Positions 52,859-62,776 of a DNA stretch of 64,000 nucleotides are shown in pieces. How positions within the stretch are numbered: the stretch's first letter is position 1; the number at the start of each line of letters is the position of its first letter. The stretch is taken from assembly GCF_011170125.1 (NCBI RefSeq), contig NZ_BLLN01000003.1, positions 1,374,501 through 1,438,500 of the forward strand. Direction: 5' to 3'. The position numbers and the translations under genes were made by a program. A model generated the notes under the pieces. The model saw nothing but the letters and a program-made list of their open reading frames with translations. It ran no database searches and was not told the DNA's origin. This DNA is from Streptomyces diastaticus subsp. diastaticus. GTDB lineage: Bacteria > Actinomycetota > Actinomycetes > Streptomycetales > Streptomycetaceae.

Positions 52859-54928
52859 TCACCTGCTCGATTCGGCAGGGGCGGGCGGCGGAGGACCGGC
52901 GCACGCGGGGTTCTGCCCGGCGTCGGCCTCATCCGCCGCCTCGGCCGCCGGTCCGGCCCGGTGGGGGAGCGGCGGCCCGTCCCCGGTCTCCGGCGGGCCC
53001 GGCTCGTACTGTGCCGCCTGCGCCTCGTACATGGCGGCATAGCGGCCGCCCGCCGCGAGGAGCGTGTCGTGGGTGCCCTCCTCGGCGACCCGGCCGCCGT
53101 CCAGGACGTAGATCCGGTCGGCCCGGCGCACGGCCGCCATCCGGTGGGTCACCAGCACCACCGCGCGGTCGGGCCCCGCCAGCCCCCGGATGCGGTCGAA
53201 GGCGGCGATCTCCGCCTCCGGGTCCAGTGCCGAGGTCGGCTCGTCCACCAGCAGGAAGCGGGCGTCGCGGTACTCCGCTCGGGCCAGGCCGATGCGCTGC
53301 CACTGGCCGCCCGAGAGGTCGCTGCCGCCTCTGAAGACCCGCGACAGCAGCGTATGCAGGCCGCGCGGCAGCCCCTCGACCAGCGGGCCGGCGCCCGCCG
53401 CCCGGGCCGCCTCCAGGACGGCCCGCTCGTCGCCCGGCCGGTCCGGAGCGCCGATGCGGATGTTGGTCCCGGCCGTCATCGGCCACCGTTCGAAGTCCTG
53501 GGTGACCAGGCCGACCTGGGCGAAGAGCTGGGCGCGGTCCGCCTCGCGCAGGTCCACCCCGTCCCACAGCACCCGGCCCGAGGCCGGCAGCAGCAGGCCG
53601 GCGAGGAGCTTCATCAGCGTCGACTTGCCCGCGCCGTTCTCCCCGACCACCGCCGTCACCTCGCCCGTCCGCACCCGCAGCGACACTCCGTCGAGCACCG
53701 GCTCCGCCCGGTCCGGGTAGCCGAACCGCACCGTCTCGAAGCGCACCTCCGCCACCTTCTCCGGCAAGGGAACCCCGCCCACCGGGACGGCCCGCTCCGC
53801 CGCCCGCGCCACACACTTCTCCAGGTCCGCCACGTACAGCGACTCCTCGGTCACCGCGTTGAGGTTCACCACCAGGGCCCCGAGCGTCGCCGACCCGGTG
53901 CGGATCGCCACCACCGCCGTCCCCGCCACCGCCAGGTCCACCCGCCCGGACACCACCAGCAGCGCCAGCGCGACCCAGGTCACCAGCATGGCCAGCCCCG
54001 AGAGCGCGGCCGCCGCCAGCTCCGTGCCGGCCCGCTCCCGCGCCAGCCTCGCCTGCTCCGCCTCGGCGTTGGCCGCCATGGCCCGGTAGTGCCGCAGGAG
54101 GAACGCGCCCGCCCCGTGCACCCGGATCTCCGGCGCGGAGTGCCGCGAGGTCAGATGGCGGCTGATCAGCGATCCGGCCCGCCGGTGCTCCACCCAGTGC
54201 ATCACCGAGGCGTACCGGCGCTGCGTCACCCGCATCGCGCCCCAGCCGCGCGGCGCCGCGATCAGCACGAGCATCGGCAGCAGTACCGGATGCAGGACGG
54301 TCAGGACGCCAGCCGCCGCCAGCAGCGACAGCAGACTGTTCACCGTGGAGACGCCCTGCCCCACCATCCGCCGGGCCGAGGAGGCGCCCATCTCGGCGAC
54401 GTCGATCAGCCGCCGGAACTCGCCGTCCTCCACCGCCTCCAGTTCCACCGCCACGACCGCGCCCAGGAACCGCTCGTTGGCGGCCCGCTCCACTTTCGGC
54501 TCCAGCCGCCCCGTGGCCGCCGTCGACAGCGAGGCGAGCAGCGCCCCCGCCACCGCCACGGCCCCGCCGGCCGCCAGCGCGGGCAGCGCGCCGTACAGCC
54601 GGTCGGCCACTTCGCCGACGCCCAGCAGCGCCCCCAGCACCTGGTTGACCAGGACCAGCCCCACCGCCGCCGCGACGCCCTGCCCCACCTCGGCCGCGCC
54701 CACGGTCCACAGCGCCCGCCGGTCGGCCCGCGCCGCCAGCCGCAGCGTGCCCGCCACCATCCCCGGGAAGGCCCGCAGCGTGGAACGCAGGGTCTGCCCC
54801 TCGAAGGCGTACTCGTGGGTGGACCAGCCCAGGTCGTACCGGAGCGGGCCGCCGAACAGCTCCTGTTCCGACTCCGACACCGGGGGTTTCGCGGCCTTTC
54901 CGGGCCGTCGCCCGCCGGGCAGCCTCAT
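52859..54928 (-). CDS. ABC exporter, fused membrane and ATPase domains
   Basis: A 689-residue half-exporter. A cytoplasmic N-terminus (SESEQELFGGPLRYDLGW) leads into a membrane domain at residues 60-340 with about six helices. The ATPase domain is at 385-630, with Walker A VGENGAGKST, Q-loop VTQDFERWPM, signature DLSGGQWQR, Walker B FLLVDEPTSALD and H-loop VTHRM. The helical N-terminal region resembles peptide/lantibiotic-type exporters in layout. Substrate is unknown, and no precursor-peptide gene was found nearby. Confidence 0.92.
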   Translation of the reverse strand: MRLPGGRRPGKAAKPPVSESEQELFGGPLRYDLGWSTHEYAFEGQTLRSTLRAFPGMVAGTLRLAARADRRALWTVGAAEVGQGVAAAVGLVLVNQVLGALLGVGEVADRLYGALPALAAGGAVAVAGALLASLSTAATGRLEPKVERAANERFLGAVVAVELEAVEDGEFRRLIDVAEMGASSARRMVGQGVSTVNSLLSLLAAAGVLTVLHPVLLPMLVLIAAPRGWGAMRVTQRRYASVMHWVEHRRAGSLISRHLTSRHSAPEIRVHGAGAFLLRHYRAMAANAEAEQARLARERAGTELAAAALSGLAMLVTWVALALLVVSGRVDLAVAGTAVVAIRTGSATLGALVVNLNAVTEESLYVADLEKCVARAAERAVPVGGVPLPEKVAEVRFETVRFGYPDRAEPVLDGVSLRVRTGEVTAVVGENGAGKSTLMKLLAGLLLPASGRVLWDGVDLREADRAQLFAQVGLVTQDFERWPMTAGTNIRIGAPDRPGDERAVLEAARAAGAGPLVEGLPRGLHTLLSRVFRGGSDLSGGQWQRIGLARAEYRDARFLLVDEPTSALDPEAEIAAFDRIRGLAGPDRAVVLVTHRMAAVRRADRIYVLDGGRVAEEGTHDTLLAAGGRYAAMYEAQAAQYEPGPPETGDGPPLPHRAGPAAEAADEADAGQNPACAGPPPPAPAESSR

Positions 54929-55103
54929 CGCCGCGCCCCGTCCCCGCACCCGCTCGCCACCGCGTCTCCCCTCGCCGACGGTCCGGACGGGCACACCCTC
55001 CCCGCCCCGCCGGCCCGCTACGCACCGCGCCCCCCGTGCGACCACGGTGTGCCCCCGGACGCCCCTCCCGCATGAGGCCGGGCGCCCGGGGGGAAAGGGC
55101 CTG

Positions 55104-56744
55104 TCAGCCGTCGAGGGCGGCCCGCACCACGGCCTTCGCCGCCTCCTGGACCTCGGTCAGGTGCTGCTCGCCGCGGAACGACTCGGCGTAGATCTTGTAC
55201 ACGTCCTCGGTGCCGGACGGCCGGGCGGCGAACCAGGCGTCCGCCGTCGTGACCTTGATGCCGCCGATCGACGCGCCGTTGCCCGGCGCCTCGGTGAGCA
55301 CTCCGGTGACCGGCTGCCCGGCCAGGGTGTCCGCCGTGATCTGCTCCGGCGACAGCCGCGCGAGGACCGCTTTCTCCTCGCGGGTCGCGGGCGCGTCGAT
55401 CCGGGCGTACGCCGGGGCGCCGAACCGCTCGGTCAGCTCCGCGTACCGCTGCGAGGGGCTGCTTCCGGTGACCGCGAGGATCTCGGAGGCGAGCAGCGCC
55501 AGGATGATGCCGTCCTTGTCGGTGGTCCACACCGAGCCGTCCCGGCGCAGGAAGGAGGCGCCCGCCGACTCCTCACCGCCGAAACCGAGCGAGCCGTCCA
55601 GCAGCCCGTCCACGAACCACTTGAAGCCGACCGGCACCTCCACCAGCTCCCGGCCGAGGTCCGCCGCGACCCGGTCGATCATCGACGAGGAGACCAGCGT
55701 CTTGCCGATCCCGGTGGCGGCGGGCCACCGCTCGCGGTGCTCGAAGAGGTAACCGATCGCCACCGAGAGGTAGTGGTTGGGGTTCATCAGCCCGCCGTCG
55801 GGCGTGACGATGCCGTGCCGGTCGGCGTCGGCGTCGTTGCCCGTGGCGATGTCGAACCGGTCGCGCCCCTCGATCAGCGAGGCCATCGCGTACGGCGACG
55901 AGCAGTCCATGCGGATCTTGCCGTCCCAGTCCAGCGTCATGAACGACCAGGCCGGGTCGGTCCGCGGATTGACCACCGTCAGGTCGAGTCCGTACTGCTC
56001 GGCGATCCGGCCCCAGTAGCCCACCGAGGCGCCGCCCAGCGGGTCGGCGCCGATCCGCACCCCGGCCTTGCGCACCGCCGCCAGGTCCACCACCGAGGCG
56101 AGCGCGTCGGCGTACTGGCTGAGGAAGTCGTGCCGGCCCGTCGTGGGCGCGGCCAGCGCCCGCGACCACGGGATACGCCGGACCTCCTTCAGCCCGCCCG
56201 CGATGATCTCGTTGGCCCGGTCCTGGATCCACCGGGTCGCCTCGCCCGCCGCCGGGCCGCCGTTGGGCGGGTTGTACTTGAACCCGCCGTCCGTGGGCGG
56301 GTTGTGCGAGGGCGTGACCACCACACCGTCCGCCAGGTGCCCGGTGCGCCCCCGGTTGTACTCCAGGATCGCCAGTGACACCGCCGGCGTCGGCGTGTAC
56401 CCGTCGGCGAGGTCGAGCAGCACCCGCACCTCGTTGGCGGCGAAGACCTCGACGGCCGTCACCCGGGCCGGCTCCGACAGGGCGTGCGTGTCCGCCCCCA
56501 GGTAGAGCGGGCCGTCGGTGCCCTGGAGCGCCCGGTACTCGCAGATGGCCTGGCTGGTGGCGGCGATGTGCGCCTCGTTGAACGCCGTCGCCAGCGAGGA
56601 CCCCCGGTGTCCGGAGGTGCCGAACGCGACCCGCTGCGCCGGGTCCTCGGCGTCGGGCCGCAGCGCGTAATAAGCCGTCACCAGCCGTGGGACGTCGACC
56701 AGGTCCTCCGGCCGTGCCGCCTCTCCCGCACGCTCGTGGGCCAT
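55104..56744 (-). CDS. pgm: Phosphoglucomutase (alpha-D-glucose phosphate-specific)
   Basis: A 546-residue alpha-D-phosphohexomutase, the usual length. Phospho-Ser146 is in [14 protein letters not shown], the Mg loop [10 protein letters not shown] carries Asp304/306/308, the sugar-binding loop is [12 protein letters not shown], and the phosphate-binding C-terminal loop is [13 protein letters not shown]. It interconverts glucose-1-P and glucose-6-P for glycogen/trehalose and cell-wall sugar synthesis. ATG 56744 has a purine-rich ribosome site (GGAGAAGG). It is divergent from the UDG gene. Confidence 0.96.
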   Translation of the reverse strand: MAHERAGEAARPEDLVDVPRLVTAYYALRPDAEDPAQRVAFGTSGHRGSSLATAFNEAHIAATSQAICEYRALQGTDGPLYLGADTHALSEPARVTAVEVFAANEVRVLLDLADGYTPTPAVSLAILEYNRGRTGHLADGVVVTPSHNPPTDGGFKYNPPNGGPAAGEATRWIQDRANEIIAGGLKEVRRIPWSRALAAPTTGRHDFLSQYADALASVVDLAAVRKAGVRIGADPLGGASVGYWGRIAEQYGLDLTVVNPRTDPAWSFMTLDWDGKIRMDCSSPYAMASLIEGRDRFDIATGNDADADRHGIVTPDGGLMNPNHYLSVAIGYLFEHRERWPAATGIGKTLVSSSMIDRVAADLGRELVEVPVGFKWFVDGLLDGSLGFGGEESAGASFLRRDGSVWTTDKDGIILALLASEILAVTGSSPSQRYAELTERFGAPAYARIDAPATREEKAVLARLSPEQITADTLAGQPVTGVLTEAPGNGASIGGIKVTTADAWFAARPSGTEDVYKIYAESFRGEQHLTEVQEAAKAVVRAALDG

Positions 56745-56897
56745 CCGCCTTCTCCTTCTCCTCGTCCGACCGGGCTCCGCCGCCATCTTCGCCGCTGCCC
56801 GCCGCCGCCGCGAGTACACGCCGCCGTGGCGGGGGCGTCCGGACAGCGGCCACCGGGCGGCCGAGCTCCGCCCGCCCCGCCCCCGTACGGTGGCCCC

Positions 56898-57662
56898 ATG
56901 CACGACCCCGCCGCCCCGGACCCGAACGACCGCGACTACCCCGCCCTCATGGCGCCCGGCGCCCGGGACCTGGACGCCCTGGACGCCCGGCTCGTCGACT
57001 GCCGGGCCTGCCCGCGGCTGGTGGAGTGGCGCGAGGAGGTCGGCCGGGTGCGCCGCGCCGCCTTCCGCGACGAGACCTACTGGGCCCGGCCCGTACCCGG
57101 ATTCGGGCCGGCCGACGCCCCGCTCGCCGTCATCGGGCTCGCCCCGGCCGCGCACGGCGGCAACCGCACCGGACGCCTCTTCACGGGCGACCCCACCAGC
57201 GACTTCCTCTTCGCCGCCCTGCACGCCGCGGGCCTCGCCGCGCTGCCCCACTCCCGCAGCCGCGACGACGGCCAGCGGCTCTACGGCACCCGGCTGGTCT
57301 CCCCGGTGCACTGCGTCCCGCCCGACAACCGCCCGAGCCCCGCCGAACGCGACAACTGCCGCCCCTGGATGGCCCGCGAACTCGACCTGCTCGGACCCGC
57401 CCTGCGTGCCGCCGTGGTCCTCGGCGGCTTCGGCTGGCAGGCGCTGATGCCCGTCCTCACCGCCGCCGGGTACGCCGTCCCCAGGCCCCGCCCGGTCTTC
57501 GGCCACGGCGCGCACACCCGGATCGAGGGCCCCGACGGCCCGCTCGACCTCATCGGCTGCTACCACCCGAGCCCGCGCAACACCTCCACCAAACGCCTCA
57601 CCCCCGCGATGGCCACCGAGGTCTTCCGCCACGCCGCCCGGCTCGCCGGCGCCGGCCGCTGA
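56898..57662 (+). CDS. Family 5 (UDGb-type) uracil-DNA glycosylase
   Basis: A 254-residue protein. [14 protein letters not shown] supplies two Cys of the 4Fe-4S cluster, [19 protein letters not shown] is motif A characteristic of UDGb, [16 protein letters not shown] holds a further Cys, and [19 protein letters not shown] is motif B with the catalytic-site His. Such enzymes remove uracil and some oxidised bases. The sequence runs 155 bases from pgm in the opposite direction. This is the second uracil/thymine glycosylase in the window, with mug. Confidence 0.93.
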   Translation: MHDPAAPDPNDRDYPALMAPGARDLDALDARLVDCRACPRLVEWREEVGRVRRAAFRDETYWARPVPGFGPADAPLAVIGLAPAAHGGNRTGRLFTGDPTSDFLFAALHAAGLAALPHSRSRDDGQRLYGTRLVSPVHCVPPDNRPSPAERDNCRPWMARELDLLGPALRAAVVLGGFGWQALMPVLTAAGYAVPRPRPVFGHGAHTRIEGPDGPLDLIGCYHPSPRNTSTKRLTPAMATEVFRHAARLAGAGR

Positions 57663-57706
57663 CCCGCCCTCTGCCGCTCCGCGCCGCCCTGCGATACGGT
57701 GCGGCC

Positions 57707-57841
57707 ATGCACCAGCACCCCCGACTCCGCACCCGGGAAGCGCCGTTGAGCGCCTCCTGCGCGCAGGGGGTACGGCGCGGGCTCAGCCCGCTGCGCCGCC
57801 GTGGCCGGGTGGGTTCGCCCCCGGCCCTTACCTGTCGCTGA
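57707..57841 (+). CDS. Small ORF upstream of the TauD gene (possible leader peptide)
   Basis: A 44-codon frame beginning [20 protein letters not shown], with GATACGGT (a reasonable -10) just 7-12 bases upstream, so the message could be leaderless. The first 19 residues resemble short Cys-containing leader peptides found before sulfur-assimilation genes in Streptomyces, but the canonical central motif is missing and the frame continues in Arg-rich sequence. The remaining 57842-57990 holds no other feature. Coding status is uncertain. Confidence 0.35.
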   Translation: MHQHPRLRTREAPLSASCAQGVRRGLSPLRRRGRVGSPPALTCR

Positions 57842-57990
57842 TCCCCGGCACCCCCGCCGCGGCCAGGCAGCCCGCCGAGGACCCCGTGTCCACCAGGCCG
57901 GCCACGCTCGACCTCCCCGCGCGGGGCCCCGCCCGCCCCACCCCGCCGCGCGCCTTCGCGCCGCGGCTCCTAGCAGAGGGAGACCGACCG

Positions 57991-58941
57991 ATGAGCATCA
58001 CCGCGGAACCGACCACCACCGCGCCGGCCGCCGGCCCGCTCCTGCGCGACCACCGCGTCCCCGCCGACGGCATCCACGAGGGCCCCCGCCTGCTGCGGCG
58101 CCTGCCCGAGGGCACCGAGGACCGGCCGTACGAGCGGTTCACCCTCGTCCCGCAGGGCCCCCTCATCGGTGCCGAGATCCGCGGCCTCGACCTCTCCCGG
58201 CCCCTGGCCGAGGCCCACCGGGCCGAACTCGACCGGGCCCTGCTGGAGTGGAAGGTGCTCTTCTTCCGCGGCCAGCACCTCACCTCCGCCGCCCAGCGCG
58301 ACTTCGCCCGCGCCTGGGGTGAGCTGGAGACCAACGCGCTGCTGGCCGCCGGCGACGCCGAGGACGTGGTCCGCTTCGACCGCAGCCAGGTGCCCACCTT
58401 CGAGAACGTCTGGCACGCCGACACCACCTTCCGCGAGAACCCCGCCCTGGGCGCCGTCCTCCAGCTCCGCGAGGTGCCCCCCTACGGCGGCGACACCCTG
58501 TGGGCCGACATGGCCGCCGCCTACGACAACCTTCCCGAGGCCGTCCGCGAGCGCGTCGAGGGCCTGCGTGCCGTCCACGACTACCTGCCCGGCTTCGCCC
58601 GCTTCACCTCCGCCGACCACCTCGCCGCCTTCCAGGCCACCTTCCCGCCCGTCGAGCATCCCGTGGTCCGCCGCCACCCGCGCACGGGGCGCCGCACCCT
58701 CTTCGTCAACACCTCCTTCACCACCCGCGTCACCGGCCTCCCGCAGGAGGAGAGCGACCGGCTGCTCCGGTACCTCTTCCAGCAGGCGCACGTCCCCGAG
58801 TACCAGGTCCGCTTCCACTGGCGCGCGGGCGACGTCGCCTTCTGGGACAACCGCGCCACCCAGCACTACGCCAGCGGCGACTACGCCGGCCACCGCCGGG
58901 TCGCCGAACGGGTCGCCGTCGTCGGTGACCGTCCCCACTGA
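57991..58941 (+). CDS. TauD/TfdA-type Fe(II)/2-oxoglutarate dioxygenase
   Basis: A 316-residue enzyme. GAEIRGLDLSRPL is the N-terminal signature, His142-x-Asp144 (NVWHADTTF) and His292 (TQHYAS) form the iron triad, and the Arg of GHRRVAERV binds 2-oxoglutarate. VLQLREVPPYGGDTLWAD is very typical of TauD. Members release sulfite from taurine or other sulfonates, or hydroxylate amino acids. GAGGGAGA precedes ATG 57991. There is no sulfonate ABC transporter beside it, so the substrate is uncertain. Confidence 0.92.
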   Translation: MSITAEPTTTAPAAGPLLRDHRVPADGIHEGPRLLRRLPEGTEDRPYERFTLVPQGPLIGAEIRGLDLSRPLAEAHRAELDRALLEWKVLFFRGQHLTSAAQRDFARAWGELETNALLAAGDAEDVVRFDRSQVPTFENVWHADTTFRENPALGAVLQLREVPPYGGDTLWADMAAAYDNLPEAVRERVEGLRAVHDYLPGFARFTSADHLAAFQATFPPVEHPVVRRHPRTGRRTLFVNTSFTTRVTGLPQEESDRLLRYLFQQAHVPEYQVRFHWRAGDVAFWDNRATQHYASGDYAGHRRVAERVAVVGDRPH

Positions 58942-58992
58942 CCGGTCCGCGCCACGCCGCTCCCACCCGTGCGCCGCGCCCGGCGCGAACAA

Positions 58993-59020
58993 TCGACGCA
59001 CCCCCACTAAGGTGCGTCGA
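58993..59020. promoter_or_regulatory. Inverted repeat upstream of the MFS exporter, over a possible -10
   Basis: TCGACGCACC and GGTGCGTCGA form perfect ten-base arms around CCCACTAA. TAAGGT at 59008-59013 could serve as a -10 for the exporter gene 48 bases downstream. It may be an operator for a TetR/MarR-type repressor or the terminator of the TauD gene (52 bases after its stop). Confidence 0.5.
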
Positions 59021-59067
59021 GGGGGCGGCCCCCCGGCCGCACCGACCGACACACAGGGGGCAGCCCG

Positions 59068-60528
59068 GTGAGTCAGCAGCAGCACCCGCCCGAGGCGCAC
59101 GAACCCGACCCCCAGCGCTGGCGGGCCCTCGGCGTCTGCCTCGTCGCCGGCTTCATGACGCTCCTCGACGTCTCCATCGTCAACGTCGCGCTGCCCTCCA
59201 TCCGCACGGGCCTCGACACCCCCGAGTCCGACCTCCAGTGGGTCCTCTCCGGCTACGCGCTCGCCTTCGGCCTCTTCCTGATCCCGGCCGGCCGGCTGGG
59301 CGACGCCCGGGGCCGGCGGACCGTCTTCATCGCCGGACTGGTCCTGTTCACCCTCTCCTCGGCCGCCTGCGGAGCCGCCCAGAACAGCACCTGGCTGGTC
59401 GTCGCCCGCCTCGTGCAGGGCGTCGCGGGCGGACTGATCTCCCCGCAGATCTCCGCCCTCATCCAGCAGATGTTCCGGGGCCGCGAACGCGGCCGGGCGT
59501 TCGGCATGTTCGGCACCGTCGTCGGCATCTCCACCGCCGTCGGCCCGCTTCTGGGCGGCCTCCTCATCCAGGCCGCCGGCCACCAGGAGGGCTGGCGCTG
59601 GGTCTTCTACGTCAACCTGCCGCTCGGCGTCGTCTGCGTCCTGCTCGCCCGCCGCCTGCTGCCCGACACCCCGCACGCGGGCCGGGTACGGCTGCGCGAC
59701 CTCGACCCGGTCGGCGTCGTCCTGCTCGGCCTCGGCATCGTCGCCCTGCTGCTGCCCTTCGTGCAGTCCCAGCAGTGGAGCGGCAACGGGAAGTGGCTGA
59801 TGCTGCCCGTCGCCGCCGCCCTGCTCGCCCTCTTCCTGTTCTGGGAACGGCGCTGCTCCCGCCGGGGCTTCCAGCCCGTCGTCACCCTCTCGCTCTTCCG
59901 GGTGCGCTCCTACTGGCTGGGCTGCCTGCTGATCCTGCTGTACTTCGCGGGATTCACCTCGATCTTCTTCATCACCACCCTCTACCTCCAGGTCGGCCTG
60001 GAGTACACCGCGCTCCAGGCCGGCATCGCCATCACGCCGTTCGCCCTGGGCTCCGGTCTGGCCGCCGGGACCGGGGGCCGCCTCGTCTCCCGGTTCGGCA
60101 GGCCGCTGGTGGTGGTCGGGCTCGGCATGGTCGCCGCCGGGCTGGCCTTCACCGCGCTCGCCGTGCACCTGGTCCCGGGCACCAACGCGGGCTGGGCGAT
60201 GGCGCCCCCGCTGCTGCTCGCCGGACTCGGCAGCGGCCTGGTGATCGCCCCCAACCAGACCCTCACCCTCTCCGAGGTCCCCGTGCACACCGCCGGCTCC
60301 GCCGGCGGCACCCTCCAGACCGGGCAGCGGGTCGGCTCGGCCGTCGGCATCGCCGCCGTCGGCGCCGTCTTCTTCGCCCAGGTCGGACCGGACGGCTGGG
60401 CCACCGCCTACGACCACGGCCTGATCGTCTCCGTCGCCTTCGTCGTCGCCGCCCTGATCGCCGCCGTCGCCGACGTCGCGGCCGGCCACCGGCAGGCCCG
60501 GAAGGGCGGCGGCCCCGCCACCGACTGA
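59068..60528 (+). CDS. DHA2-family MFS drug exporter
   Basis: A 486-residue 14-helix permease of the EmrB/QacA type. LLDVSIVNVALPSIRTGL is motif D1, VLSGYALAFGLFLIPAGRLG followed by DARGRRTVF gives motif A, LVQGVAGGLISPQ is motif B, and GPLLGGLLIQ motif C. It exports drugs or metabolites by proton antiport. GTG 59068 follows GGGGGCAGCCC. A long inverted repeat overlaps its likely promoter. No tetR gene is adjacent. Confidence 0.93.
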   Translation: MSQQQHPPEAHEPDPQRWRALGVCLVAGFMTLLDVSIVNVALPSIRTGLDTPESDLQWVLSGYALAFGLFLIPAGRLGDARGRRTVFIAGLVLFTLSSAACGAAQNSTWLVVARLVQGVAGGLISPQISALIQQMFRGRERGRAFGMFGTVVGISTAVGPLLGGLLIQAAGHQEGWRWVFYVNLPLGVVCVLLARRLLPDTPHAGRVRLRDLDPVGVVLLGLGIVALLLPFVQSQQWSGNGKWLMLPVAAALLALFLFWERRCSRRGFQPVVTLSLFRVRSYWLGCLLILLYFAGFTSIFFITTLYLQVGLEYTALQAGIAITPFALGSGLAAGTGGRLVSRFGRPLVVVGLGMVAAGLAFTALAVHLVPGTNAGWAMAPPLLLAGLGSGLVIAPNQTLTLSEVPVHTAGSAGGTLQTGQRVGSAVGIAAVGAVFFAQVGPDGWATAYDHGLIVSVAFVVAALIAAVADVAAGHRQARKGGGPATD

Positions 60529-60664
60529 CCGCCTCCCGCCCCGGGAGCCGGAGGAACGGGACGCGTGTGTTCCTCCGGACGGGTGGGGAGGAGCCACGAA
60601 CACCGCCCACGGGGAACGGATGATGACCGTTCCCGCCACCGCCCCCACCGGAAGGAGCCCGGCG

Positions 60665-61705
60665 ATGAGCAGCCCCGCCACCACCCCCGCGGCCGACCCC
60701 AGCGGCAACGCCGAGTACGGCCACAAGCCCTTCAAGCGGGCCCGGAGCCACTTCGCCGACCGCATCACCAAGGACGGCCGCGACGGATGGCCCGTCGAGT
60801 CCGGCCGCTACCGCCTGGTCGTCAGCCGCGCCTGCCCCTGGGCCGGCCGCGCCCTGATCGTCCGGCGTCTGCTCGGCCTGGAGGACGCCCTCTCCCTCGC
60901 CGTCACCGACCCGCTCCAGGACGACCGGAGCTGGCGCTTCACCCTCGACGCCGACGGCGTCGACCCGGTCCTCGGCATCCGCTACCTCGGCGAGGCGTAC
61001 CGCGCCCGCGAGAAGGAGTACGACGGCGGGATCAGTGTCCCCGCGATCGTCGACGTACCCAGCGGCGAACTGGTCACCAACGACTACCAGCAGCTGACCC
61101 TGGACCTGGAGACCCAGTGGACGGGCCTTCAGCGCGCCGGCGCCCCGGACCTCTACCCGGAGCGGCTGCGCGAGGAGATCGACGAGGTGATGGACGCCGT
61201 CTACCAGGACGTCAACAACGGCGTCTACCGCGCAGGGTTCGCCTCCACCCAGGAGGAGTACGCCGAGGCGTACCGGGCCCTCTTCCGTCGCCTGGACTGG
61301 CTCTCCGAGCGTCTCGCCGGGCGCCGCTACCTGGTCGGTGACACGCTCACCGAGGCCGACGTGCGGCTCTTCACCACCCTGGTCCGCTTCGACGCCGTCT
61401 ACCACGGCCACTTCAAGTGCAACCGGGAGAAGCTCACCGAGGACCCGGTGCTGTGGGCGTACGCCCGGGACCTCTACCAGACACCCGGTTTCGGCGACAC
61501 CGTCGACTTCGACCACATCAAGCGTCACTACTACCAGGTGCACACCGGCATCAACCCGACCGGGATCGTGCCGCTCGGCCCGGACCTCACCGGCTGGCTC
61601 TCGCCCCACCACCGGGAGGAGCTGGGCGGCCGTCCGTTCGGCGACGGCACCCCGCCCGGACCGCCTCCCGCCGCCGAGGTGATCGGCCCGGCCGGGCGGC
61701 CGTGA
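60665..61705 (+). CDS. Glutathionyl-hydroquinone reductase-like (ECM4/YqjG) transferase
   Basis: A 346-residue GST-fold protein. VVSRACPWAGRALIVRRLLG holds the catalytic Cys57 (CPWA motif), VPAIVDVPSGELVTNDYQQL the cis-Pro and GSH-contact region, and GFASTQEEYAEAYRALF followed by YLVGDTLTEADVRLFTTLVR the C-terminal helical domain. In actinobacteria, which lack glutathione, such enzymes probably use mycothiol. GGAAGGAG precedes ATG 60665. It converges on the cytidylyltransferase gene with a four-base gap. Confidence 0.92.
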   Translation: MSSPATTPAADPSGNAEYGHKPFKRARSHFADRITKDGRDGWPVESGRYRLVVSRACPWAGRALIVRRLLGLEDALSLAVTDPLQDDRSWRFTLDADGVDPVLGIRYLGEAYRAREKEYDGGISVPAIVDVPSGELVTNDYQQLTLDLETQWTGLQRAGAPDLYPERLREEIDEVMDAVYQDVNNGVYRAGFASTQEEYAEAYRALFRRLDWLSERLAGRRYLVGDTLTEADVRLFTTLVRFDAVYHGHFKCNREKLTEDPVLWAYARDLYQTPGFGDTVDFDHIKRHYYQVHTGINPTGIVPLGPDLTGWLSPHHREELGGRPFGDGTPPGPPPAAEVIGPAGRP

Positions 61706-61709
61706 CCGG

Positions 61710-62246
61710 TCAGCCCGGCATCCGGCCGCTGACGATCCGCGTCGTCGAACGCCCCGGGGTCTCCCCGATCTCCCAGGCCCGCGCCCCCAGCTCGGCCGCG
61801 GCCCGCCGCTTCTGCGCCGTGTAGGGGTCGTGCGCGGTCCACGCCATCGCGCCCGGGGCGAGCGGCGCCAGCAGCGCCGCGTAGGCGGTCCAGTCCGTCA
61901 CCGACGGGTCGCCGTGGACGAGGAAGGTCCCGTCGACCGCTCGCAGGGCCCGCAGGATCTCCGCCCGCTCCGCCTCCGGCTGGAACGGACGCTCCGGGCC
62001 CTTCCACCCGCGCGTGCGCCGGTCGTCCTCGACCCCCACCAGGAGCGGCAGTCCGCGCTCGCGCACCTCCGTGAGGAAGCGCACGTGGCCCACGTGCAGG
62101 AGGTCGAAGACCCCGGTCACCACCGCCGCACCGCCCCGGGCCGCTTCGGGCACCGTCCCCCCGGGCCACGACAGGGTCAGTCCCCCGCCGTGTCCGACGG
62201 GCGCGGCGGGGGAGGAGGACGAGGCGGATGACGCGGAACGGCTCAT
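61710..62246 (-). CDS. Cytidylyltransferase-like nucleotidyltransferase
   Basis: A 178-residue protein. VTGVFDLLHVGHVRFLTEVR carries the HxGH active site at about residue 52, and GRSTTRI near the end is the ISTTxI-like motif of glycerol-3-phosphate cytidylyltransferase and RfaE-type enzymes. It makes a nucleotide-activated polyol or sugar. Residues 1-40 are a Ser/Ala/Gly-rich extension. The true start may be later, but no better ribosome site was seen. Confidence 0.88.
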   Translation of the reverse strand: MSRSASSASSSSPAAPVGHGGGLTLSWPGGTVPEAARGGAAVVTGVFDLLHVGHVRFLTEVRERGLPLLVGVEDDRRTRGWKGPERPFQPEAERAEILRALRAVDGTFLVHGDPSVTDWTAYAALLAPLAPGAMAWTAHDPYTAQKRRAAAELGARAWEIGETPGRSTTRIVSGRMPG

Positions 62247-62493
62247 GGGTCACACGCTAGTGCCCGCCGGGAGCCCGCCGGGCCGGGCGCCGGTCCCGGT
62301 CACCCCCGGAACAAGGTCGCAGGCCGGGGGAGGGCTCAGGCAGTGGCACACCTCACGCCGGTCATCACGCCTGTGCGCCGGCCGGGCCGCCGCCCGCCTC
62401 CTCGCCTTCCGGCCTCCGGACCGGCCCCGCACACACCGACGGGCGGGCCCCCGGGGGGGAACCCGCCCGTCGGACGCTCTTCGGGCGCGGATC

Positions 62494-62655
62494 TCACGCG
62501 CCGCGGGAGGCCGCCACCATGCTGACCGTGGCCATCGCCAGGATCACCCAGCCGAACCAGACCCAGCCGTTGCTACCCAGCGTCACCGAGTACGCCGTGG
62601 CGAGCACCAGGGTGCCGACCGTGAGCGCTCCCATCGTCTTCGTGGAACCGTGCAT
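62494..62655 (-). CDS. Tiny two-helix membrane protein
   Basis: A 53-residue protein beginning MHGSTKTMGALTVGTLVLAT, with a helix at residues 8-25 and another at 32-48 (VWFGWVILAMATVSMVAAS). AAGGAGG lies six to seven bases before ATG 62655, an excellent ribosome site that makes it a real gene despite its size. It follows the CtaG-like gene 121 bases downstream on the same strand and may be co-expressed. No family is recognised. The 247 bases to its left hold nothing. Confidence 0.75.
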   Translation of the reverse strand: MHGSTKTMGALTVGTLVLATAYSVTLGSNGWVWFGWVILAMATVSMVAASRGA

Positions 62656-62776
62656 CGGACGCCTCCTTCCGGTGGCCGGAACCTGAACCGGTGCCAGGCC
62701 GCCTCGGCCTCCATGGTCGCCCGCCGGAGCCCGCACCGCCAGGGCTGTGACGCCTCCCGCGGCCCCTCCCGCCGCT

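Noticed and set aside
52859..54928. Possible lanthipeptide/RiPP cluster suggested by an exporter next to a methyltransferase
   Set aside because: No precursor peptide, lanthionine synthetase, YcaO or radical-SAM maturase is nearby, and DUF574 methyltransferases are scattered widely.
52124..55075. Long plus-strand open frame of 983 codons
   Set aside because: It lies opposite the methyltransferase and ABC exporter genes, is Arg/His/Gln-rich and has no motif, so it is a shadow.
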